64,000 nt of DNA. It comes from Piper betle. Taxonomy: Eukaryota > Streptophyta > Magnoliopsida > Piperales > Piperaceae. The position numbers and the translations under genes were made by a program. Shown here one piece after another: positions 1-10,376 of the stretch; position 1 is the first letter of the stretch, and each line of letters starts with the position of its first letter. The stretch is taken from contig JAURVB010001728.1 of assembly GCA_033002965.1 (NCBI GenBank), forward strand, positions 1 to 64,000. The letters run 5' to 3'. A model generated the notes under the pieces. The model saw only the letters and a list, made by a program, of their open reading frames with translations. It did not search any database and was not told the DNA's origin.

Positions 1-341
1 ATGAATACAGTAGTCATGTACCATCAGCATTAGAAAAATTATCTTCATCGCTGTACCAAAATAAAAGATGGTAAGAGCGTGAGAGAGAGAGAAAGAATGG
101 AATACATATCAAACAGTAACTAATTGATTAACATTATCCATATAACTGACATTGCACCTTTAAGAAAAGCTATGCAACTTGTTTAATAACAGAGCTACAT
201 AGAAACAAAGTGAGGGGAAAGAAGTAAAGAATATTAAAGACTAACTCGAATCCACTTCTTGCTTTTTTGGCTTCTTTTTTTCTTGAACCAGTTTTGTTCT
301 TCCACCTTCAAGACATCTTCTGACCACTAAAAAAACTTGAT

Positions 342-1295
342 TCAACTGAACTGATGCATGTCACTCCATGTCTGCATCTCTTGACTTGAGCTCTCAAGAA
401 GATTATCAGTAGCAGTAACCATTAATGTTCTATTCCCAGGAATGTGATCACCACTAATCTTTGAGGTCTCTGATGTCTGAAACGAAATGGGTAGTGGATG
501 ATTTTGCTGGTTTTCAACCATGGAAGGAGAAACAGATGAAACTGAACTGTTCTGATCTCTATGGCTCCCTCCAAACAACATGGCAAACCTTTGCTGCTGC
601 AGCTTCAAGTGCAGATCCTGGTTCATGGAGCTCAATGACGCAATAGAAGAAGCAATACTATTGATCTGCATATTAACATGATGGTCCCCCATCGGATCTT
701 GGATTGATCTCCCCCCATAGACCACTCCATGACTACCAATCCCCTCTCCTTGCCTTAGAATTGGTGAACTCGTTGGGCATGGCCCAAAACTCAAAAGGGT
801 AGAAGGTGAATTACCAATTGCACCGGTAGTAGGAGACTCGAGAGACGATCCACAAGGACTACTGCTCGGGCCAATCATGGAAGAAGAGAGATCACCAAAT
901 GTGAAGAACTGGTTGTAAACGTTGGAAGGGGAGTTGAGCCGAGAGAAAGGTAGCCCACTGAGCTGCAGCTCAACCGGCCCACCATGGAGGAACCCCAGAC
1001 CAGCTCCGCCGTCCGAATCGCCAGCCCCGGCCGCCGCCCTGGTCGCCATCTTCGCCTTCGCCTTCTTGTTTTTCCTGCATCCGCCGCCGACAGGGACGTT
1101 GCGGAGGGAGCCGCCTTTGGTCCAGTACCGGCGGCAGGCCCTGCAGAAGTGTCTGGGCTGGGAGAGGCTGTAGTTGTTGTAGTAGCAGAACTTGGTGTTG
1201 GGGGAGTCGCACCTCGGGCACAGTAGGCCCTGCTCCGGCGGTGGCCGGGCCGTCGTCGACGCCTTTCGGCCGTCCGGCATGCCATGGGAGGCCAT
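342..1295 (-). CDS. Dof-type zinc finger transcription factor, 317 aa, single coding exon
   Basis: Plant-specific DNA-binding transcription factor of the Dof family, expected to act in the nucleus on AAAG-core sites. The Dof zinc finger is complete: the CX2C...CX2C cysteines are at about residues 26, 29, 51 and 54, with the typical YYNNY segment between them, followed by RYWTKGG, a GGGCRK segment and a basic KNKKAKAK tail. The rest is Ser/Asn/Gln-rich and of low conservation, as usual for the family, and ends in an acidic/aromatic TWSDMHQFS tail. The ATG at 1295 precedes the conserved domain by about 24 residues. Some Dof genes carry a short first exon; I see no good donor upstream, so I treat this as a single-exon gene. 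The subfamily is not assigned. Confidence 0.95.
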   Translation of the reverse strand: MASHGMPDGRKASTTARPPPEQGLLCPRCDSPNTKFCYYNNYSLSQPRHFCRACRRYWTKGGSLRNVPVGGGCRKNKKAKAKMATRAAAGAGDSDGGAGLGFLHGGPVELQLSGLPFSRLNSPSNVYNQFFTFGDLSSSMIGPSSSPCGSSLESPTTGAIGNSPSTLLSFGPCPTSSPILRQGEGIGSHGVVYGGRSIQDPMGDHHVNMQINSIASSIASLSSMNQDLHLKLQQQRFAMLFGGSHRDQNSSVSSVSPSMVENQQNHPLPISFQTSETSKISGDHIPGNRTLMVTATDNLLESSSQEMQTWSDMHQFS

Positions 1296-1452
1296 GCTAG
1301 GATAGCAACAGGTGCAAGTGTGTGTTATGTATATGTATATATATAGTTTTACAGTCTGTGTTTGGAACTTTTGATGTGTTTGAGTTGATGGGTTTTTAGG
1401 CTTTTAGGTTGCAAAGGGAGAGGGGAATGGGAGGAGAGGTAATTCAATGGCT

Positions 1453-1506
1453 TCATGCATGGTTTTGGAGGTAGAGGGGTTGTTGAGGGCTGCTTGTGAA
1501 AGCCAT
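1453..1506 (-). other. Upstream ORF of 17 codons in the Dof 5' leader
   Basis: An ATG at 1506 opens a 17-residue reading frame (MAFTSSPQQPLYLQNHA) that stops at 1453, about 160 nt before the Dof start codon, inside the predicted leader. It could reduce translation of the Dof protein. Whether it is conserved or translated cannot be seen from this sequence. Confidence 0.4.
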
Positions 1507-1692
1507 CAAGGGGGAGGGGTACTCTATTGTTTTGTTAGAGATTAGATGATCAATTTGAGTCTTCTGGGGAGAGAGAGGATTGAAAGAGAAAACTGTAAGC
1601 AGCTAGGAACCCAAAGCTTTGAATGAATGGAGAAGAAGATGAGAAAGGAAGCTTAGACAAATGGAGTATAAAGGTATGAGGGTACACTGGTC

Positions 1693-1702
1693 TTATATAT
1701 AC
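1693..1702 (-). promoter_or_regulatory. Likely TATA box of the Dof gene
   Basis: On the minus strand a TATATATAAG motif lies about 400 nt upstream of the Dof ATG and is followed by a CT-rich leader (TCTCTCTCCCC at about 1567-1577) typical of plant 5' UTRs. A second TATATATA run at about 1332-1345 is closer but would leave a very short leader. Confidence 0.45.
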
Positions 1703-1709
1703 CAGTATA

Positions 1710-4230
1710 TATCCTAAGAATATTTATAAATATTGTGTAAAATATTGCGTCATGACTTATATCATAGATAAATTTTAATTTTATTAATAAATTTTCTTTG
1801 AATAATGAAGTAATTTGTAATATTCTAATATCTGAGATATAGATTTGATTAACTCTAACTTTAAAAATATATCATAATTGAACGAGAAGAGAGATTATAA
1901 TTATTTAATATTTTTTATACTTTGATCGGTTAAATCTCTTATTTTTAACCAATACTGAGTTCGCCTCTTATTAATAAGAGGAAATTGGTATTCACCCAAA
2001 GACTCTATCACATATGTAGTATTTATATGTTCATCAATTATTAATCTTAATTTACAAAATTCATATGTGACTTGCTCTATCTGCCCTTCATTATAACTAA
2101 AATTATATCTCCAAAAATGCTATTAATATGTGTTTTATTATGTTTAGATATATTTTAGCATGATGTGTGGGAAAAATCATAAGTATGAATATGACTTCTA
2201 CTCGTTGAGAATGTAAAAACTTTTAATAAAATTAATGTTTCTCGATTGTTACACCTATAATACAAAAAACATTATATTAATAATCACAAATTTATCTTTG
2301 AATTTTAGAATAATTGTCTAAAAATCTCTATTAAGATTTCCTATAAGTTTATTTCGTATCAGTAACCGATTTTGATGTTACGGTGATATACTATTTTCTT
2401 GTAGTATTATAATTTATAAGTATAAAATAAAGAAAATAACTAGTGTTAGGTGCAGCTGATACTCTCACATAAGCTAAATTTAGCATCAACATTGGATTAT
2501 AAAAACAGTTAGACTATCAAAATAATTTGTCCTAAATTTAGCATCAACATTGGATTATAAAAACAGTTAGACTATCAAAATAATTTGTCCATATTAAAAA
2601 ATTACAGTCATGTAATTTAAATAGGCGATCAGATTTAAAAGTTGCCGACTTTCTAATATCAGTTGTAGCTCATATAAAGCACCCGATAAAATGAATTTTC
2701 TTGTACATTAAATATTAAAATAAATATTTAATAATTAATTTTTAATATTTTGGGTTATAGAAATAAATAATAAAACCATCTAAAATTGATAATTAAAAAC
2801 AATTTTCATGTATTGTTTTCATGTTATGGGTATCCGGTGATTGGCGGTGGCACAACAGCCTGTGTAACTTCTCCGTTGTAAACAACTCACACCTTCTTCT
2901 CCAAAACTCCCATGCAAGTGTCATCCTTCGATAGCATAAGAAGCTGCCGTCATCTGCATGTGAACCAGCACATACATCAGAAAAATTCAAAACACCAGCA
3001 CCTGTGATGATCATATTTTCAATAATAGAGCTTGGACTGGCCTTGTTATCAGTCTATATAAGAGCAGCCCCATGCACATGCACTTATACAGTCCAATGGT
3101 ACTACTGCATTTACTCATCCTCGTTCTATTGCATTGGCTCACTATACATACGCTGCACATGAGCTACAAGCTTTGATCGATACTGATCTCTCTTGGGTGT
3201 GTTCCTGTCACCTCTATCTTTGATATACTCGCTTGCGTCTGTACATTTTGTGTGTTTGATTTTGAATGCCATAAAGGCAAAATGAGAAGATGGTTCTTGT
3301 TAGTTGCTAGCTACCATATTCTATTGTGCAACAGTTATGAGCTTTTTCGTCTCGTGAAGCATCTGAACATTGGACTAGGTAGACAACAACTACACACAAC
3401 CAGCTGCTGGTCATGTAAAGTGGGATAAACAGACTTCTCGAGATATATAAAATGTTTTTACTCTGCTTCCAGTGGAACATAAACAAAGCAAACATGGCTG
3501 CTATTTCATGGTATATACATGGTGTTAATTATATTATCCAATTGTCACCATGGTTGGTATTATATTGTAGTGCAGCAGTGGGAACTGTAGAGGGCAGGGA
3601 CATAAACAAGAGTGATAAATAATGAGAGAGAAGAGAAAACAGTAGAATCCAGTTGGGAGAGGTACAGAAGGGAGGGAAGAAGGTGACTCGTGAGGTCTTG
3701 AGTTGTGATTCTCGTGAGCTCCGAACCAAACTCTTCACGTACTCACACCTTCAATCATCGTCTATCTCATGTGATACAACGATGCTACTCTTCCATCTTC
3801 TTCTTCTTCTTCTTCGTTCTATATGATCTCCTAATTGTTAGATGTGGATTCATAATATAATATACATGCATTATTAAACAAATACTCATATAAATGATTA
3901 AATATTTATCATAATAACTCATTTCTGTTAGGTGGTTAAGCTAACTAGTGCGTAATGGACGTAATTGTTTATAACCACCCATAGTTAGGTGTGAGAATAT
4001 GGTCCTTTCTTAACTTCACATTGTTTTGCCATAAGAGCTAAAAAGCTCTGTTTGGTGATTGAAATATTATGGGGGAGAGAAATTAGATCACAGCTTCTCA
4101 GATCATAGAATCTGGATCCTGGAAACTGGTACATTCTTAATGGTTATAATTTGGTATCTAACATTTAAGTTTTCCAACACCCTTAATTCTACATATACCT
4201 ATTTGTTAAAAAAGATACCATTTGAGAGTG
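1710..4230. other. AT-rich intergenic region, no gene recognised
   Basis: Apart from the 58-bp tandem repeat, I find only short open frames without recognisable similarity. A plus-strand CTATATAAG TATA-like motif at about 3053 is followed by about 400 nt of less AT-rich sequence without a convincing reading frame, and a short TTC repeat lies near 3790-3815. An unannotated non-coding transcript is possible but unsupported. Confidence 0.5.
2474..2589. repeat. Perfect tandem duplication of a 58-bp unit
   Basis: Positions 2474-2531 and 2532-2589 are identical by eye (unit begins CTAAATTTAGCATCAAC). The flanks are AT-rich and non-coding. The lack of divergence suggests a very recent duplication or an assembly join. 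Confidence 0.9.
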
Positions 4231-4235
4231 AAGTT

Positions 4236-4272
4236 TTATATATATATATATAGTATATATATATATATATAT
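4236..4272. repeat. (TA)n microsatellite, left boundary of foldback element 1
   Basis: About 37 bp of TA dinucleotides with one interruption, directly abutting the conserved left end (GAGGAGGAGGAGGCTGTA) of the adjacent foldback element. Confidence 0.9.
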
Positions 4273-4972
4273 GAGGAGGAGGAGGCTGTATTGCAGCACA
4301 GTCAAGATGGCCTGCAGTGTTCACCCGTTGGATCAAATCCAACGGCTAAAACATGCCCCACTTCCCCTTCTCCAGCCGTTGGATTTAATCCAACGGCTGG
4401 ATAAAAAAAGCTTTCTGGCATCGCTGCCGCCGGCCAAGCGTTGCCACCACCCCGACCGACGCGACGCCACCCCCCTGCCTCGCCCGTCGCCGCCCCGCCG
4501 AGGGCGGCGACGTAACCGCTCGGGCGACGGGGCGGCGGATCTAGCCGCCCCGCCTCTTCCCCTGCCGGCCCGCCGCCCCGCCGCCGGGCGACACCACCGC
4601 CACCTCGTCCCCTGCCCGCCACCCCGCCTCGCGACGCCCCCCGTCCCCCGCCCGCCACCCCCTCGCCGCCGCCCCCCCTCGGCCCCCGCCCGCCACCCCG
4701 CCGCGCCCCCCTCGGCCCCAGCCCGCCACCCCGCCGCGCCCCCCTCGGCCTCCGCCCGCCACCCCGCCGCGCCGCGCCCTCCGTCCCCTGTCGCCGCCGC
4801 CCTCCCCCCCGGCCGTCGCCGTGGCCGGGCACCCTTCCCACCCCCTCCGCCGTCGCTGCTGCGGCGCCCGGCGGCCCTTTTTTTTATCTTGGCCGTTGGA
4901 TGCTAATCCAACGGCCAAGATCAAACTCCAGCACAGCCAAGATGGCTGTGCTAGAGTACAGGAAAAGTTTTT

Positions 4973-4974
<2 letters not shown>
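4273..4974. mobile_element. Foldback element 1 within (TA)n (Micron-like), carrying GC-rich cargo
   Basis: A 702-bp unit lying exactly between two (TA)n tracts. The left end is GGAGGCTGTATTGCAGCACAG; the right end is GAGTACAGGAAAAGTTTTTCC. It holds several near-perfect hairpins: 4325-4345 and 4372-4400 around CCGTTGGAT/ATCCAACGG, 4886-4921 with a 16-bp stem and 4-nt loop, and 4930-4952 (AGCACAGCCA/TGGCTGTGCT). The middle, about 4420-4870, is extremely GC-rich and repetitive (CCGCCACC-type) and opens proline/arginine-rich frames on both strands that I regard as non-genes. Insertion into TA microsatellites matches the behaviour described for rice Micron elements; membership of that family is inferred, not shown. 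There is no transposase, so the element would be non-autonomous. Confidence 0.75.

Positions 4975-5008
<34 letters not shown>
4975..5008. repeat. (TA)17 microsatellite between foldback elements 1 and 2
   Basis: An uninterrupted 34-bp TA run flanked on both sides by foldback elements of the same family. Confidence 0.95.
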
Positions 5009-5011
<3 letters not shown>

Positions 5012-7015
5012 CAGGGGGGAGGCTGTACTGCAGCACAGCCATCTTGGCTGTGCTGCATCTTTCCAGCCGTTGGATTTTATCCAACGGCTGGACATTCCCC
5101 CCTCACCCTTCCAAAAAAAAAAATTTGTTTTTGCCGCGCCGCTCCGCCCCGCCGCCGCCGCGCCGCTCCGACTAGTGCTGTCACCGCCTCGCCACCGTCG
5201 TCAAGTCCGGCGTCCTCCACGTCCCCTCCCGCCGCGCCCTCCACGTCCCGGCCGCCCCCCCCATGCCGCGCCACTTGTCCTGCCCGCCTTGGGTCACCCG
5301 GGAAGGAATCAAGAAGGGAGGGGCGTCGTCGGCCGGCAGTGGCGGCAGTGGCGGCCGGCGATCGGCTGCTCGGTGGAAAAACAGGGTCGCCGGCGAAACA
5401 GGGGAGGGAAGAGGAAAAGGCAGGGGTAGTTTCGTAATAAAAATTTGACTCGGTCCCGACTCGAGTCAATATTACGAAATATATCCTAAAAAATATAAAA
5501 TAAAATAAAATACCATAAAATATAATAATCCATTATAATTCAATTATTTTATTTTATGATATTTTTCTGTATTTTTTTATATTTTTTGGGATTTATTTCG
5601 TAATATTAACACAAGTTAGGACCGAGTCAAGTTTTTATTACCAAACTACCCCTCTCAAAAAATATGAAAAAATAGAATTAAAAACCATAAAATAAAATAA
5701 TCTATTAGAATTAGATTATTTTATTTTAGGGTATTTTCCTATATTTTTTTAAATTTTTTAGGATTTATTTTGTAATATTAACTCGAGTCGGGACCGAGTC
5801 AAGATTTTATTTTAAAATATGAACAAAATAGAGTAACATACTATAAAATAAAATAATCCATTATAATTAGATTATTTTATTTTATAATATTTTCCTGTAT
5901 TTTTTTTATATTTTCGGCATTTATTTTGTAATATTGACTCGAGTCGGGACCGAGTCAAATTCTTATTATAAAAAATTAACCCACTACATATTCAAGTCCC
6001 AACTCGGTGACAACACTAGTTGGGTGGCACGGCAAAGGGTGGAAAAACAGAGTCGCCGGCAAAATAAAGGAGGGAGGAGGAAATTGGCAGGGGTAATTTC
6101 GTAATAAAATTTGACTCGTTCTCGACTCTTGTTAAATTGCGAAATATATCCAAAAATATATAAATATAATAAAATACCATAAAATAAAATAATTGAGTTC
6201 TAATTGATTATTTTATCTTATGATATTTTTATCTATTTTTTCATTTTTTTCTAGATTTATTTCGTGATATTGACACAAGTTGGGAAGGAAATGGGCAGGG
6301 GTAGTTTTGTAATAAAAACTTGACTCGGTCCAGACTAGAGTCAATATTACGAAATAATTCCCTAAAAATGTAAAAAGAATTCAGGAAAATACCAAAAAAT
6401 AAAATAATCAAATTATAATGGATTATTTTATTTCATGGTATTTTACCCTATTTTTTCATATTTTTCAAGAGGAGTAGTTTTAAAATAAAAGCCTGACTCA
6501 ACTCGATCAATATTACGAAATATATCTCAAAAAATATGAAAAAATAGATTAAAATACCATAAAATAAAATAATCTATTAGAACTTGATTATTTTATTTTA
6601 TCGTATTTTACTATATTTTTTGTATTTTTCGGGATATATTTTATAATATTAACTCAAGTCGGGAGCGAGTCAAGTTTTAATTACGAAATTGCCATTGAGC
6701 TCCCCGACCTCCCCTGTTTCTCCTCTGTTTTTGCCGCTCCACCCACGACCGCCGGTGACCTCGCCGCCGCCGTCGCCTCCGCAAAGCACCACCTTTTGTA
6801 CTGCTCGTTGCCCAACCTCTGCACCTCCTTCGGATCGCCGCTCACTACCGACCTCCTTGCCATCGCCCTCCTCGCCATCACCACCACCCCCGCAACCTGA
6901 ATGTCCCCGCCCCCGGCGATGCCACGCCCCAGGCTGCAGCCGTCAGCGACTGCTTCCGGATCCGCCCCGATGAAAAAGGCGTGCGACGTCGCTGGAGTAC
7001 AGAAAACTTTTCGCG
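5009..7015. mobile_element. Foldback element 2 within (TA)n, about 2 kb, containing an array of AT-rich palindromes
   Basis: Same family as the preceding element: the left end GGAGGCTGTACTGCAGCACAG follows the (TA)n, the right end GGAGTACAGAAAACTTTTCGCG precedes the next (TA)n (7016-7034), and hairpins lie at 5031-5055 and 5063-5091 (13-bp stem CCAGCCGTTGGAT). The reverse complement of element 1's right end matches this left end over about 30 bp, including the inner palindrome, so the ends act as inverted repeats. The interior has GC-rich blocks (5110-5420 and 6690-6960) bracketing a palindrome array. It may be a composite of several insertions. Confidence 0.65.
5425..6700. repeat. Array of about 5-6 degenerate AT-rich foldback units with GACTCGGTCCCGACTCG arms
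   Basis: Forward arms of the type TTCGTAATA...GACTCGGTCCCGACTCGAGTC occur near 5430, 6098, 6302 and 6475. Reverse arms of the type TTTCGTAATATTAAC...GGACCGAGTCAAG occur near 5590, 5765, 5915 and 6635, with a shortened one near 6258. Between the arms lies an A/T palindrome built of ATAAAATAAAATAAT and its complement. Units are about 160-230 bp and diverged. Similar reverse arms occur inside the LTR near 7770-7815 and in the hAT-like element near 21105-21145. Confidence 0.75.
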
Positions 7016-7368
7016 TATATATATATATATATAAAATATAGCTAACACTACCCAGGAGGGCTAGGTGTCTCCAAGAATGAACTCTTTGGTTGAAGTGGCA
7101 ATATCATTTTCCCCCATTAAATTGTTCAACAATCAATAATACAGGTTGGTGAAACGGACCCAAATAAAATACTCGAATTCAAATCCGAATATACAATGAG
7201 TTAAACCCGCCCCAAACTTAATTTATTATGTCCGGACCCAAATTGATAATAAATATATTATATATATTTATATAAAAATACACAAGTTTTAATATTTATG
7301 ATAATTATTCTTGTCATAATAAAAATATGTTTTATTTTGAAAGATATATTATATACATATATATATAT

Positions 7369-10325
7369 TGTAAAACCCACGATTCGAGTCAGGGTTTTAT
7401 ATTCAGAACCGGTCGGTTCGACCGTTATTTTCGAGTCGAGTCAGTTTCAGAACATGTGTACTGAGCCGACGCTAGTCGCGTGTATGAGCTATGAGGGTCA
7501 TGCGTACCCAAGTATATGATGATAACGTCATGAACACAGCAGAACAGAATGAGTTATCAGAATATATGAGAGTATGCCAGTTACTTTTTTTTATTTTTAT
7601 ATATAGTGAATCGTAGAATTAGTTTTAGGCCGTTTACCGCGTTAGGATGCGTTACGGGCAGTTTGGGTGGGTTGATAGTTCTAGAGCATATCATTATGAT
7701 GTTTTGGTGTTTGTTTGATTTTATGGGATTTTTCCCGATTTTTTATTAGGATTTAATACGACTTAGTTATTATTCTTGACTCGAGCTGGAGACGAGTCAA
7801 GTCTTATTTACGAGTTTGCCACCAAACACCCCTGACCTTTTCTTCTTCCTCACCCAAACCCTTGCCCTGACGCCGCCCCTTTTTGCTTGTCGTCGCCGCT
7901 GCCACCGTCGATGCCGGCCTGCCGCCGATCGACGCTGCCTAGCCCCGCCACGGCGTCGCCGTGCTGCCCCGACCAGACCCGGCCACCATTCGGCCTCCGC
8001 GACACCGGACCGCCGTGACTAGCGCCGCGCTCATTCGTCCATCGCCGATCCGCCGCTGGCGACCGTCGCCACCGCGATCCAGTTGTAGCCTCGACACCCT
8101 CGACCACCCAGCAACCTTCCCTGACCGGAGCGGAGGCCATCGCCGCCCAGGCCGGCCGGATCTAGCCACCCATCGCCGCCGACCTCTGTTTTGCCATTTT
8201 CCGGCGAGCCGCCACCTCTGTCGACCACGTCGATGCCGTAGATGAGTCGGGCTCGCCGAGCCGGTTCCAATGGTACCCAATATGACCCCTATCCAGCTAG
8301 TAGACGCCGCCGGCGATTGTTGCCGGAAAACCGCTGGAGAGGTGCCGGAAAACCACTAAAGCCGCCGGAAACCGCCAGAACTTGCCGGAAAACCGGATTC
8401 ACTGGAGTTCGCCGGATCTTCCGCGGAGCTTATCCAGTCGATCCCAATCGAACTTCGGATGCTGATGAGCGCCGAATTCGAGCTCCGAGACGCGCGATGA
8501 AACCCTAGTCGTCGCCGATTGCCGATGACATGAGGTATAATTACCTCCGAGTTAGTTATTTAAAATTGATGATTGTTAGCACAACATGCTAGGATTGAAT
8601 AATTGTTATGATAAATGTATGAGTATGAGTGCAGTGATGATTGCATGATGCAATTAATTGGGAATGAATAGTGAGTGATCTAATGAGGTAGATCGAGTTT
8701 GAGCATGCTAATCGAGTATGACATAACTTAGAAAAATAGTATAAAATTGGTATGAATAGGATGACTTAGAATTATTTTCACATTATGATTATTTGACTGT
8801 TGATGGATGTTATTCGTATTGTGTGTGATGTTCATTGAGTTTGATGCATCATTTAGTTAGCGGGCGTTAGTATTTAGTTTTGATGTGTAGGTACGAAGTA
8901 GGAGCTCGCCGCCTAGGCGCGATGACACGCTTGGAGCTTCTACCAGGTCCGTTTAGGACTCGTCTCTATTTTACGCTCTTCTATTGTATGTTTATTTTAT
9001 TATCTTGCAGGACGGGTTAAGTGGCATTTTATCGGATCCCACTTAACTCGGGCCATTTAACCGAACAGTTTTCCGGATTAATAACCCTCGAGGATGAGAT
9101 CCCTCGAGGATGATTTCGAAAACAAGATCCACCACAAGTTGCCTTCGGGCCTATTATATAAATCCCTACCCAGCCCTATATATATGTAGTTTTCGCGTTT
9201 TCAGTGAGACGAGAGATGGAGAAACCGACTGCACGTACCATGAGCGGATGCCGTGACAGTCAAAGCGGGCTCTGGATTAGTGCCAGCGGACTGTTCCATT
9301 CCCGAGGGATCCTGACAACTCCGCGTTTGAGTTCCTCACACCCGGAGAACGTGGAGGTTTACAGGTACTGTTTAGTACAGCGCATGTCCGGACTTGTGGT
9401 TCAAAGGGTACTAAAGGCGACTGCCTGAGAGTACTCGGCCTTCGTGCTCAAGGCCAGGAGAAATATGGAGGTAAGGAGAGGGCTTAGGATTTGAGACCAG
9501 AAAATGAAGTAAGAAAATGCTGAGAGCAGCATCAGCAGCAGCAGATCAGTAAGTTCGGGATGCTACTGGGTCTGCAGCCCAGTGGCTCCTCAGTAGTGCC
9601 CTTCAGAGTGTTCACGTGGAGTATATGATGTTTTCTTTCATATGAGAGTTTGCTCTCATAGCCAGCTTGTTATAGTTATTTTATTTTTCAGACCAGTAAC
9701 ACTTGTTACTGACGTGTTTTTATACTATATGTAGGTAATAATCACGAGTTGGAGGAGCCAGCTTGGACGGAGGAGCACTGTTGTCGCTTGCACACATGTT
9801 AGTCGATTGAGTGATTATATTGTGTTTATGATGTTATTATATAGTGAATGGTGTGATTAAATGCTTGAGACATGATGATGTGACATGATTACATGTTAAG
9901 ACATGATAGAATGTGAAACATGAATAGAGTGCGCAGTGGAAGCGTTGTGGGTTGAGACCCCAGTTCTAGAATGAGTTTACAGTATATTAGATTGTGTGTT
10001 AATGAAATTGTTGATATATGCATATATACTTGTATATATTATTTTGACAGGGTGGACCCTAATTGCACTTTTAGGGGAGACTTCTGTCCGTTGTATTTTA
10101 GAATTTTTATTAATTTTGATCGTAATCGTATTGTTGTATGAATTACCTTGCACGTCATTCATGTAGTATCATGTTAGGATTTTGAGCATTTATCCATGCA
10201 TGACGAGTCGTATCTTCATCTTAAGACGCCGAGATTAGATCCGCACGAGTTGGGTTCGAGTTAGCCGACCTAACCGGGGCCTGTAACATGCCGGTTTGGT
10301 TCACGAGCGTAGACCGAAGTTGGGG

Positions 10326-10332
<7 letters not shown>
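7369..10332 (+). mobile_element. Solo LTR of a large-LTR retrotransposon, probably Ty3/gypsy Tekay/Del-type
   Basis: It begins TGTAAAACCC and ends GGGGTATTA inside a (TA)n tract, giving the TG-start and imperfect inverted termini common to such LTRs. A GC-rich portion at about 7860-8510 opens low-complexity frames. A block from about 8890 to 9500 (around GGAGCTCGCC, ATTAATAACCCTCGAGG and TAACTCGGGCC) has diverged counterparts at 34680-34900, 47440-47960 and, inverted, near 50090. No gag or pol frames lie next to it, hence the solo-LTR call. The lineage is inferred from LTR length and terminal motif. Confidence 0.6.

Positions 10333-10372
<40 letters not shown>
10331..10372. repeat. (TA)n microsatellite, about 42 bp
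   Basis: An uninterrupted TA run directly at the 3' end of the LTR. Confidence 0.9.

Positions 10373-10374
<2 letters not shown>

Positions 10375-10376
<2 letters not shown>

Noticed and set aside
2930..2975. AGAAGCTGCCGTCATCTGCA resembling miR167
   Set aside because: Only the first ten or so positions agree with miR167 and no matching star-arm hairpin is visible nearby.
4271..4906. Long proline/arginine-rich frames on both strands
   Set aside because: Low-complexity GC-rich sequence open in several frames at once, inside a foldback element, with no domain or splice support.
9204..9428. 74-codon frame in the first LTR
   Set aside because: It lies in an LTR block that is conserved as DNA but does not keep the frame in the copy at 47.7 kb.
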